A stretch of 64,000 nucleotides of DNA from Cotesia glomerata (lineage: Eukaryota > Arthropoda > Insecta > Hymenoptera > Braconidae), in the NCBI RefSeq assembly GCF_020080835.1, contig NC_058160.1, positions 19,021,152 through 19,085,151 of the forward strand, read 5' to 3'. Each line of letters begins with the position of its first letter. Position 1 is the first letter of the stretch. This document shows, one piece after another, positions 55,755 to 64,000 of this stretch. A program made the position numbers and the translations under genes. Below the pieces are notes generated by a model that was not told the origin of the DNA, ran no database searches, and was given only the letters and a program-made list of their open reading frames with translations.

Positions 55755-56105
55755 TACAGACACTGTGACAACCTCACGGGGATAGTCAGGGAAGCTTCCT
55801 GTGACCTTCAAACGTCGAGATCTGATGAAAACTCGATTTTTGCAAAACGGGGTGAAAACAATAACTTCCCGATTTTTGAAAATCTTCGATTTTCTTAGCG
55901 AGAAGTTAAAAAACACACACACCCATACGTACATACATACATACATACAGACATACAGACATCATCGCGGGAATAGTCAGGGACGCTTCCTAGGACCTTA
56001 AAATGTCAAGATCTGATGAAAATTCGATTTTCGAAAAACGGGGTGAAAACAATAACTTTCTGATTTTTGAAAATCTTCGATTTTCTTAGCGAGAAGTTAA
56101 AAATA
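55026..56105 (+). repeat. GAGCTC-family repeat, most complete copy
   Basis: In order: 'ttgaccctgaaggccatccc', 'gcaacttcccgct', three GAGCTC palindromes (55121-55215), 'ttttcacgcggttggcagca', 'atatctctcgaacgaatcaa', (CA)n at 55722-55752, 'gaagcttcctgtgaccttca' and the hairpin 'cccgatttttgaaaatcttc' ending in 'agaagttaaaa' at about 55912. The tail segment is then repeated once more (55912-56103). No protein is encoded. Confidence 0.8.
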
Positions 56106-57214
56106 GAAATTTTCAAAATGTTTTTTGATCGTAGTCCCCTCTTTGGGAATCTTTGAGTGTCGGATTGTAATTTCTATAGTTGGATGAATAAACTTTACAA
56201 GTTCAATTTTTCAGCGTATAATTGTCAAATTTAATAAAATTATATTTTTTCGAATAATACTTTTTTAAATTAATTGATTGAATGTTTTTATGATATTCAT
56301 ACTATTGACGACTCTAAATAGGTATAATTTTATCGAGCATACTGTATGATAAATTAAAACTGTTTGCTTTTAAGTTATAACACTTGGCATCTGGTCGGCA
56401 GTGAGTTAACAAAGATAAAGTGTAATGGTGTGGGCTCGCCCGTACAACTATAGATTGTTAATACATTCATTGTATATCTGTACATACATAATTGTGTTTG
56501 CGAGATTACCTTGAGTTTGACAGTTGTAGTTTTTAGTTAAGTAACATTAGTCGTACTTAAAAATCAAGTGAATATATTGTAAACAAATCATTATATCGTG
56601 GAATTTGTGTTTTATAGAATATTTATAGTTATGTTAGCAATTTTTCAATCATAATCTGACTGAAGTATAATCATTAAGTTGAATCTGTTGATCAGTTCAA
56701 GCATCAAAATAATTAAACTGAAGCTTCTATGATACATGCGATCGATGCTAGAACCTGCATAAATTTTTTTAATGCGAATAATTAGTGAATAGCATTATGA
56801 TATATCATAAAGGTGGTACAAAATGAACGATTTTTATAGGTATTACATTGATTTTATAATGGAATACTGTATTGAATGAAGATACTTAATCATTCATTTT
56901 TTTTTAAATAAATTTTAGTTAAAATGTTTACAGATTGTATTCAAGTAAAAAAAAAGTTAATGGTTATAGCTTAAGGCTGTAACCATATGTCATCACAGAC
57001 TTAGTGTTTGAGTACATTTGAAGAAATAAAAGTTTTCAACTATTTCCGTCAGAATATTTATATGAGTGAATTATCTCACCTTTACAGTCATTTACATTCC
57101 ATGTAATACATCGCATGGTATGCACTGTCACTTTATTTTGAGGAAAGAATTTTGTGAAAAGTAAAGGATGATTTTTCGATATTGCAAATATTTATAATTA
57201 CTTAATATAAATAA
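56106..57214 (+). other. 5' flank of the synaptotagmin-like gene
   Basis: No coding exon is seen. A GC-richer stretch at 56395-56560 could hold the promoter or a non-coding first exon, but no TATA box or initiator can be assigned with confidence. The start codon at 57215 is preceded directly by an in-frame TAA. Confidence 0.35.
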
Positions 57215-60200
57215 ATGTTTTACGAAGAAATATTTGGACCTCTAAGCGGAATTGTATTAATAGTATTCGGAATTATTACTATTTTATCAGTGCTTATTCT
57301 GATTGTGTGTTTCTCAGTACCAAAATGTTGCGGATACGAGCTTTTAAGAAAAAGAAGTGAGACATAATTATTACTTTTGTCTTTATTAAGATATATTAGT
57401 TTTTTTCCGACCAATTCGTCTAAGCGATATTTAGAAAATAACAATTTTTTTTGTTTATTCACAATCCAAAATTGTTTTATGCAGACTAGAAAAAGAAATT
57501 GTTTTTAAAGTTTCTCCTGTTAACAACTTTAGACTACCATAAGTGAATTTAAAATCGAGCTCGGTCTTTAAAAGCGTGTAATAGACTAAACTAGCAGTTC
57601 GCCCCGACTTCGCACGGGTATTTAACAAAAATTTTCAAATTATTCATAATATAAGATAGCCTATGTCACCCGGGGATAGTGTAGCTTTCCAACAGTGAAA
57701 GAATTTTTCAAATCGGTTCAGTAGTTTCGGAGCCTATTCAATGCAATCAAACAAACAAATAAACAAACAAACAATCAAATCTTTCTTCTTTATAATATTA
57801 GTATAGAAGTATAGATAAAAAGGCCATTGGGCATCCGAAATGGAAGTAGATTTCATTTTATTTCATTTCTGTAGATAAAACAACTGCAAAAGTAAAATTT
57901 ATTACAAATGATTTTAAGATGCATCTCCATGGACATTTTTTGATTTAGAAAAACATGTAAGCATGTAAATGGAAGCTTAATTTCTCAGCTTTCAGTTGCA
58001 TTTATAGAAATTGAATATCTTGACGCGTTCAAAAGTTATTTAAAGGAGAAGTAGTGAGAGTGAAATTTTCAAAATTTTAAAATCCTGCAATTTCTAAACT
58101 AATTGACCGATTGAGTTCATATTTGAACTTGACCTTTGTAATTGTCTATAAAAAAAGTATGTTGAGTTTCATTATGATCGCTTAAGGTAGTTGTTGCGTG
58201 ATAGGCATTTCAACAGAAAATTATGAAATTTTTTTTATTGAAAGATAAATATAATAATAATTCACTACCAAAATTTCAGATCAATTGACCGCACCGTTTT
58301 TGAGTAATTAATTTTCGAAATTGCATCTTTTACCCGTAGAGGTATAGAGAGATGGTAAAGTTAGTATGAAATCTTCCGTACCACTCGAGTAGGCCAAAGA
58401 TTTCATACTAACTTTACCATCTCTCTATACCTCTACGTGTAAAAGATGCAATTTCGAAAATTAATTACTCAAAAACGGTGCAGTCAATTGATCTGAAATT
58501 TTGGTAGTGAATTATTAATATATTTATGTTTAGATAAAAAAAATTTCATAATTTTCTGTTGAAATGCCTATCACGCAACAACTACCTTAAGAACTGTTGA
58601 TGCTATCGATGTGACAAGCCGCGTTATGTAGCTCAAAATAACACAGAAATTGTATTTTTGAGCTCGAAGAGCTCAAAAACGTCATAAGTGCAATTTCAAG
58701 CGCCTAGGTATGGAATTAGTGGGAAGTTGCAGGGATGGCCTTTAGGGTCAACCGTTTTCCTAATTTTTTTGTGTACATAACACGTTCTTAAAGACAGAGC
58801 TCAATTCTAAATCCACATATAGTAGTCACCTTATAAGAGTGACGTTATAAAAAAAGTTTTTCCTTTTACTCATAACTTATAACCTTTGAATTGTAACCAT
58901 TTATAAATAAATTATTACATTTAGAAAACGAAGAAAATAAAACAATTTGTATGAGCCAAGTCGAACAGCAACATGGAAATATCAAATTAGGTGATATAAG
59001 TTATCGATCTTGGCGTCTGGGAAGTCTTTACGATAACGAAAGTATTTACAGAAATGGAGAATCATTGAGAGAGTCTTTTGGTTCTAACTGTGCAGAATTA
59101 GAATCGAAAAAAACTTTATCGTCGTTGGTAAGTAATAAATTTTTGTTTGGGATAAGCATGACGATTGGTTGTATAAATTATTATTGAATAGTTTTCATTT
59201 TTTAGAATTTAGTAAATTTCAGTAATCAAAAACAAACAAAGAAAGTAAAAGAATTTCCAACTGAATTAACTTTGAGTCTTCAATTTTTGCCAACGATTGA
59301 TGAGCCTAGGAGTACAGAAGGAAAACTTATCATTGGTATTGAGGTTGTAATTTGATAAACTCTATTTCTATAATGGAATTATAATTTAATTGTAATAAAT
59401 TGCCTATAGGCTTTATTTAATCTTCCACCTAAGCAATACAACTGTGCAATAGAACCTTATGTCGTTGTTAAGATCATTAAGCAGTCTTGGACTAAAAAAG
59501 AAAAAACTGTACTTCATAATTTTAGAACACGTGGTATTCGACACACTGTTAATCCGGTATATCGAGAAACGTTTATTATCGCAGATGCTAGTCCATATAT
59601 TATGAAGGTAATTATGAAAGAATATAAGTGCTTACTATTTTATTATTATAATTATTATATTCTTTCAGGATTGGTCTTTATCGCTATCGGTTTTTGATCA
59701 CGATAGATATGCTAATCACACTGAATTGTCAACTCTTCAAATTCCATTCAAGAACGTTAACAAAATATTCACAAACCCAGAAAAACACATATTTAATTAT
59801 AGAATGAAACGATCTAATCAGGTACTGTTTAAATTCTTAATAATAAATATAATAATAGTAATAGTGAAGAAGACGATAAAGACGACCGTTTTCTTTGAAA
59901 TTAAATTTTCAGGAATTTGGAAATATTCTGCTTGCGATAAATTATTTACCAACCGCCGAACGTTTATCGATAACTGTTGTGAAGTTACGAAATTTAAAAT
60001 ATTTGCCGACCACTAATTTATCAACTAAGTTAAGTATGTGTTTTCAAACTGTTAACTAATGCATAAATATAATTAAAATTATTTCTTGTACAAACCATTA
60101 GTTTAAATTACATGTATGCACACAGAAAAACAAAATTAGGAAAACGGTTGACCATAAAGGCCATCTCTGCAACTTCCCGCTAATTCCATACCTAAGCGCT

Positions 60201-60930
60201 TAAAATTGCACTTATGACGTTTTTGAGCTCTCCGAACTCAAAAATATAATTTATGTATTATTTTGAGCTCTTCAAGCTCAAAGAGTTAGCTGTTCTATGC
60301 TTTGAAGCTCTTCGAGCTCAAAAGTCTGATGGAAGATTGATAAAACACTATTCTTTAAATTTTCAAACTGCAATTACTTTTGAATGAATTAACCGATTTT
60401 CACGCGGTTGGCAGCAATCGACGCAGTTTTTCAAATCTTATGATTTGTTTTTAACACATACAGACATACAAACACCATCGCGGGAATAATCTCGGCTTCG
60501 CCTCGGCCAATAATTACATGTGATCTGAGACATTTCTTATTTTACTTCCCTAGGTGTGTAATATACTATTTCGTCTTGATTCAAGACAATTAAACTTTTC
60601 AAAACTATTTTCTTGGTTCAAGAATTTTTCTCTTGATTCAATTTAATTTCTTATTCTGTGCATGATTATTTCGTGCTACATTTTCTTAGTTTACCGTAAA
60701 AACAAAATTTTTTAAATTTCATTATTGATTTTAAAAAAGCTAAGCTTATTAACTTCAGTTCGGTATTTAAAAACAGATTTTTTTATCAGATGTCGACGTT
60801 TTAAAATTTTCCACCACTCTTAAACGAATTAAGTGATTAGGACACGGTTTGTTGTAGTCAAAAGAGTTTCAGTCAATTGAAATGTTCTGATATACTTCGA
60901 GAAATCTCAAATATAAAATTCTCAAAAGTG

Positions 60931-60961
<31 letters not shown>

Positions 60962-61324
60962 TGAAACTATTGAATTGAATTGAAACTATAACGCTTAATA
61001 TAAGGAATATAAAAAATATAGTGTGCGATACGGGATAAAACAAGACTTCAGACCAGAGTGATGATAGTTCTCATCTGAAATTGTTTATATTTGTTTAATC
61101 TCTTGCCACCCAAGATGATGTTGTTATACATATGAAACTCGTTGATTACAGATTTGTATGTACGAGTGTTAATGCTTCATGGAAAAACTGGCCGTAAAAT
61201 TCGTAAAAAAAAAACAAAAGTATTACATGCAATGACGGAAGGTGAATTTAACGATACACTGACATTTGCATTATCTCCTTATCAGTTAGATACTGTACAA
61301 TTTCTTCTGATTCTTTGCAATAAA
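57215..61324 (+). CDS. Synaptotagmin-like protein with two atypical C2 domains (seven exons, 3' end outside window)
   Basis: The exons are 57215-57356, 58925-59127, 59206-59343, 59410-59607, 59669-59821, 59913-60033 and 61152-61324, with phases 1, 0, 0, 0, 0, 1, 0. All junctions are GT-AG with no stops. Residues 11-35 are one hydrophobic helix (SGIVLIVFGIITILSVLILI), followed by PKCCGY, cysteines that could be palmitoylated. A linker (about 48-125) follows. C2A runs from PTELTLSLQFLP through RHTVNPVYRETF to LSLSVFDHDRYANH. C2B starts at FGNILLAINYLPTAERLSI and reaches LDTVQFLLILCNK, where the last exon is missing. Loop 1 has EPY in C2A and NLY in C2B instead of the Ca2+-binding DPY, so calcium-independent membrane or protein binding is likely. 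Which atypical synaptotagmin (12, 14, 15 or 16 type) it is I cannot settle. Confidence 0.85.
57596..57812 (+). repeat. RTE-like 3' tail repeat
   Basis: 'cagttcgccccgacttcgca', 'tatgtcacccggggatagtg', 'aatcggttcagtagtttcgg' and an (acaa)n-type tail ending 'ataatattagtatagaa' form a tail sequence widely seen in insects, attributed from memory to RTE-type LINEs and SINEs using them. It lies in intron 1 of the synaptotagmin-like gene. Confidence 0.6.
58181..58591. repeat. Long near-perfect hairpin, 195-bp arms and 21-bp loop
   Basis: 58181-58375 and 58397-58591 are inverted copies with only a few differences ('ggtatagagagatggtaaag' against 'ctttaccatctctctatacc'). It lies in intron 1 of the synaptotagmin-like gene and would be transcribed with it. 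Confidence 0.9.
58615..58772 (-). repeat. GAGCTC-family repeat, terminal fragment
   Basis: GAGCTC palindrome, 'gtcataagtgcaatttcaag', 'gggaagttgcagggatggcc', 'caaccgttttcctaattttt'. In intron 1, between the hairpin and exon 2. Confidence 0.75.
60121..60520 (+). repeat. GAGCTC-family repeat, 5' part
   Basis: 'aattaggaaaacggttgacc', GAGCTC palindromes at 60223-60320, 'ttttcacgcggttggcagca', then a shortened end with 'acaccatcgcgggaataatc'. In intron 6 of the synaptotagmin-like gene. Confidence 0.75.
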
Positions 61325-62270
61325 GTAAGTACATTTATTCAAATTAATTTTTATATAAATTAACTTATATAAATCTGCATAAAGTTTAATAGATTCCTAA
61401 TTATTGATTAAAATCACAGTTACTGAAAACATTAAACATTTTGAATTTTTCAATCATTAAAATCTCACATGTTCTCCTGTATATGACAATTTTTTCATGG
61501 GGTATGCACAGACATTATCTTATAATTTTTTTTGTAGTTTTTTCGAGATTTCTCAAAATCTACCGGTCCGAACCGGTTCACTTGAACCAAGAAAATATTT
61601 TTCTTGCTAATTATTTTCTTGGGCGAAAAAAAAATTTTTTTTTGACACAAGAAATTTCACTTATCCCAACAAAATTAATTTTCTTGCTTCAAGAAATACG
61701 TATCTTGATCCAAGACAATTTATTTAAATCAAGAAAATTTTCTTGTTTTGAGAAAATTTTTCTCTTGCTCCAAAAAATTAAGTTCTTGACAGAAATAAAT
61801 TTTCTTGTCTTGAGAAAATTTTTTTCTTGCTCCAAAAAATTAAATATCTCGATAATAAATTTTCATTAATATTTTTATTGATGAACACGTCAAATGGGAA
61901 GATCAAATAATATTGAACCATTTTCCTTCATTCAATATGTATAATTGCGTGCTAAAATAATCTAAAATGGGTATCAAATATTCAAGAGAAAAATTTTCTC
62001 AAGGTGAGAAAATTTTTTTTTCAGCTGATGTAGGTGGCGCTGCTTCCCTAAAGTATCTAAAAATCTTGATCTAATATAAAAATTTATTGTATCAAGTATT
62101 TATGATAATTTGAATTAAGAAAAATTACTTCCACCAAGAATAGAATTTCAAGAAAAATTTTTACTTCGGCCAAGACAACTTCGGTCTTCCTTTGGGCACC
62201 CGAAAATTTACTTGAGCCAAGAATTTTATTCTCCAGTCAAGAAATCTTTTTTTCTGTGTAGTATTCAAAA
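61325..62270 (+). repeat. CAAGAAAAT-rich repeat and second copy of the 340-618 repeat
   Basis: 61590-61860 consists of 'tttcttgctccaaaaaatta' type units, and 61835-62127 repeats 340-618. The frame at 61441-61869 is a product of the repeat. No final exon of the synaptotagmin-like gene is visible. Confidence 0.6.
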
Positions 62271-62346
62271 TCTAAGTTTGGCCAAGCCCTTCCGAATGGC
62301 GCCAACCGCGATGAAATCGGTCAAACTGTTCAAGAGTTATAGCAGG

Positions 62347-62348
<2 letters not shown>

Positions 62349-62423
<75 letters not shown>
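62349..62423. repeat. (CA)n microsatellite
   Basis: 75 bases of pure CA. It is preceded by GAGCTC-family sequence ('gccaaccgcgatgaaatcgg') and followed at once by the R1-clade fragment. Confidence 0.95.
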
Positions 62424-62424
<1 letters not shown>

Positions 62425-62425
<1 letters not shown>

Positions 62426-63192
62426 CTAAGCGCTGAAGAGCTCAGAACTGAAGAACGGCAAAACAGCTTCGACCGATGGCAGCTCCAGTGGGACGCTGCA
62501 GAAAAAGGAAGATGGACGTATCGTCTTATACCGAGGATCGACGACTGGTTGAACCGGAGTCATGGAGAGGTTAACTACTACCTTACGCAGATGTTGTCAG
62601 GACACGGCTGCTTCCGAGCCTATCTTCACCGCTTTAAGCACGACGATTCTCCGGAGTGCCCATCCTGCCCAGGTGTCGCTGAAGACGTGGAGCACGTGAT
62701 CTTTGCATGTCCTCGTTTTAACCAACAGCGCGATGAATTAGAGAAGATTCTAAAAAAGAGAATTCAACCGGAGACAATAGTAGAAGAAATGCTGTCATCA
62801 GAAGCTGTCTGGAACGCCACGAGCACCTTTGCCACTGAAGTGCTTACAGAGTTGCGGTCCATCGAGAGAAAAAGAGCAGAAAACAGAAACTAGAAGGGAG
62901 ATAGAAATAAAAAACATCTTAGCCACCAGAAGGAAGAGCGGCAGCTAATTCCTTCCCCCGCGAAGAAATGCCTTACGGCGGTACCATGGGGGATCAGAGG
63001 ATAGAAGAGAAAGGGGTTTAGGGTTTAGTGGGTAGGGGCGCCAGCGTCGAGTTTTAGTATGACGCTGCGTCGAGTCGCCACATATCCAGGCCAAACATCT
63101 ATGCAGAACATCTATGCAGTACATTTATAAAAAACATCTATGCCTGGAATGCGTAAAGAGCATTCCCCCCCCTTACAAGGAAAAAAAAAAAA

Positions 63193-63195
<3 letters not shown>
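62425..63195 (+). mobile_element. 5'-truncated R1-clade (Mino-like) fragment inserted in (AC)n
   Basis: It holds the ORF2 C-terminus and 3' untranslated region collinear with 4412-5150, ending in a C-run, an A-run and (CA)n at 63196-63265. It is more diverged than the 13818-14539 copy. Confidence 0.9.
62430..62893 (+). pseudogene. R1-clade ORF2 C-terminal fragment
   Basis: The frame reads AEELRTEERQNSFDRWQL through NRSHGEVNYYLTQMLSGHGC and CPSCPGVAEDVEHVIFAC to ERKRAENRN. The CCHC ligands are kept. There is no internal stop after the (CA)n junction, but the catalytic domains are absent. Confidence 0.85.

Positions 63196-63265
<70 letters not shown>
63196..63265. repeat. (CA)n microsatellite at the 3' end of the R1-clade fragment
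   Basis: 70 bases of CA with one 'ct' interruption. Confidence 0.95.
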
Positions 63266-63267
<2 letters not shown>

Positions 63268-63464
63268 GGTAGCGTTGTTCGCGTCTGTAGGTTCTGCTTT
63301 TACACCCTACACGTGTTCTCTGGGTAGTGCCAAATGAACAACACAAACAACAATATGGAAATGTCACAGAACTTTCAAACATTGTTTACAGTACAGGGGT
63401 TGGATACCCCAGTGCCGGCTAGGGAAGGCATGCAAACGGCCTGAACTCGTCTATAACTAAGTTC

Positions 63465-63655
63465 TTAACTATAACGAAGTTCTACCAAATGAAAAAAATT
63501 TTAAAAATTTTTTTCAAAAGTTATGCAAAATCCAAAATTTCACTATTTTCCATATTTTTTAAACTTATGTTTTGAAAATCTCGAAAACTATTGCAATTAA
63601 AAAAATCGCTTAGGCTGAGTTTCAAAGGGGATACTTAGAGCTATTAAAAAAAATT
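63465..63655 (+). repeat. Repeat shared with 9170-9355
   Basis: 'ctataacgaagttct', 'ttatgcaaaatccaaaattt' and 'tctcgaaaactattgcaatt' occur in the same order in both places. Confidence 0.75.
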
Positions 63656-63920
63656 TTCGACGCGGTTTTTTGATGTTGAGAGCTGATTAGTTTTTGGAAT
63701 CGATCGGAAAAGCCGTTTCAAAGTTATTCCAAAAAAACCACATTTGAAAAAATTTTCTTTGTAGTTTTTTTTAAATTTCTCAGAATCTACTGGTTCGAAT
63801 CGGTTCAAATTGTTTTCAAAATCTAAGTTTAGTCAAGCCCTTTCGAATGGCACCAACCACGATGAAATCGGTTGAGCCATTCAAAAGTTATGAGAGGTTT
63901 ACATACTTACATACTTCAAT
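63656..63920 (+). repeat. GAGCTC-family repeat, internal fragment
   Basis: 'gcggttttttgatgttgaga', 'gatgaaatcggttgagccat', 'tcaaaagttatgagaggttt'. It stops where the (CA)n would start. The last 75 bases of the window begin another unclassified repeat ('gtgaaaaaatattctgatca'). Confidence 0.65.
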
Positions 63921-64000
63921 ACCCGTGAAAAAATATTCTGATCAGGCTTGATATTAGCTGATAAGGCCATATAAAAATTTTTGATATGTTCATATCTGGC

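Noticed and set aside
61441..61869. 142-codon frame rich in Phe and Leu
   Set aside because: Consists of repeated CAAGAAAAT-type units; overlaps an interspersed repeat.

Overview
The window is AT-rich, intron-containing animal DNA dominated by nested transposable elements. It looks like an insect, and I infer Hymenoptera, possibly a parasitoid wasp, with modest confidence. The evidence is a Dbx-type homeobox exon, an insect-style exon-intron layout with short GT-AG exons, R1-clade non-LTR elements inserted in (AC)n repeats, and many TA-flanked miniature elements. There is no bacterial-type gene organisation, rRNA or CRISPR. Two runs of exactly 100 N (26311-26410 and 53666-53765) are assembly gaps.

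Only three host genes can be supported. (1) The last coding exon of a Dbx-like homeobox gene lies on the + strand (18593-18841). (2) Converging on it from the right is a four-exon gene on the - strand (19473-25131). It is assembled here from exons too short to stand out as open frames. Its 168-residue product has a signal peptide and several dibasic or tetrabasic sites, and I do not recognise its family. (3) A synaptotagmin-like gene with one transmembrane segment and two C2 domains occupies 57215-61324 on the + strand and runs off the right side of the window; seven exons are visible.

The rest is mobile DNA. 1-7440 is a large inverted-repeat element with a ~52-bp minisatellite, interrupted by a decayed R1-clade retrotransposon (619-5150). 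8190-15900 holds TA-flanked miniature elements and several copies of a family rich in GAGCTC-centred palindromes. One copy is split by an element carrying a 113-bp satellite (10926-13066), another by an R1-clade fragment inserted in its (GT)n tract. 15900-26300 is Dbx intron and the peptide-like gene, whose introns hold several short inverted-repeat elements.

26411-36850 is a stack of insertions. A purine-rich + strand non-LTR element is entered by a - strand LINE, which is in turn interrupted by two tRNA-derived SINE-like units and a 2.7-kb DDE transposon. 36900-44900 holds a broken DIRS-like tyrosine-recombinase-class retroelement (gag, RT and RNase H parts on the - strand) cut up by long non-coding LTR-like blocks. 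46800-52550 is a + strand LINE cleanly interrupted at a TTAA by a 2.84-kb Kolobok-type transposon with a 507-codon transposase frame. 52560-57200 is repeats, a gap and the 5' side of the synaptotagmin-like gene. The right edge carries a third R1-clade fragment, again inserted in (AC)n.

All gene models come from reading frames, splice sites and remembered family motifs. No database search was possible.
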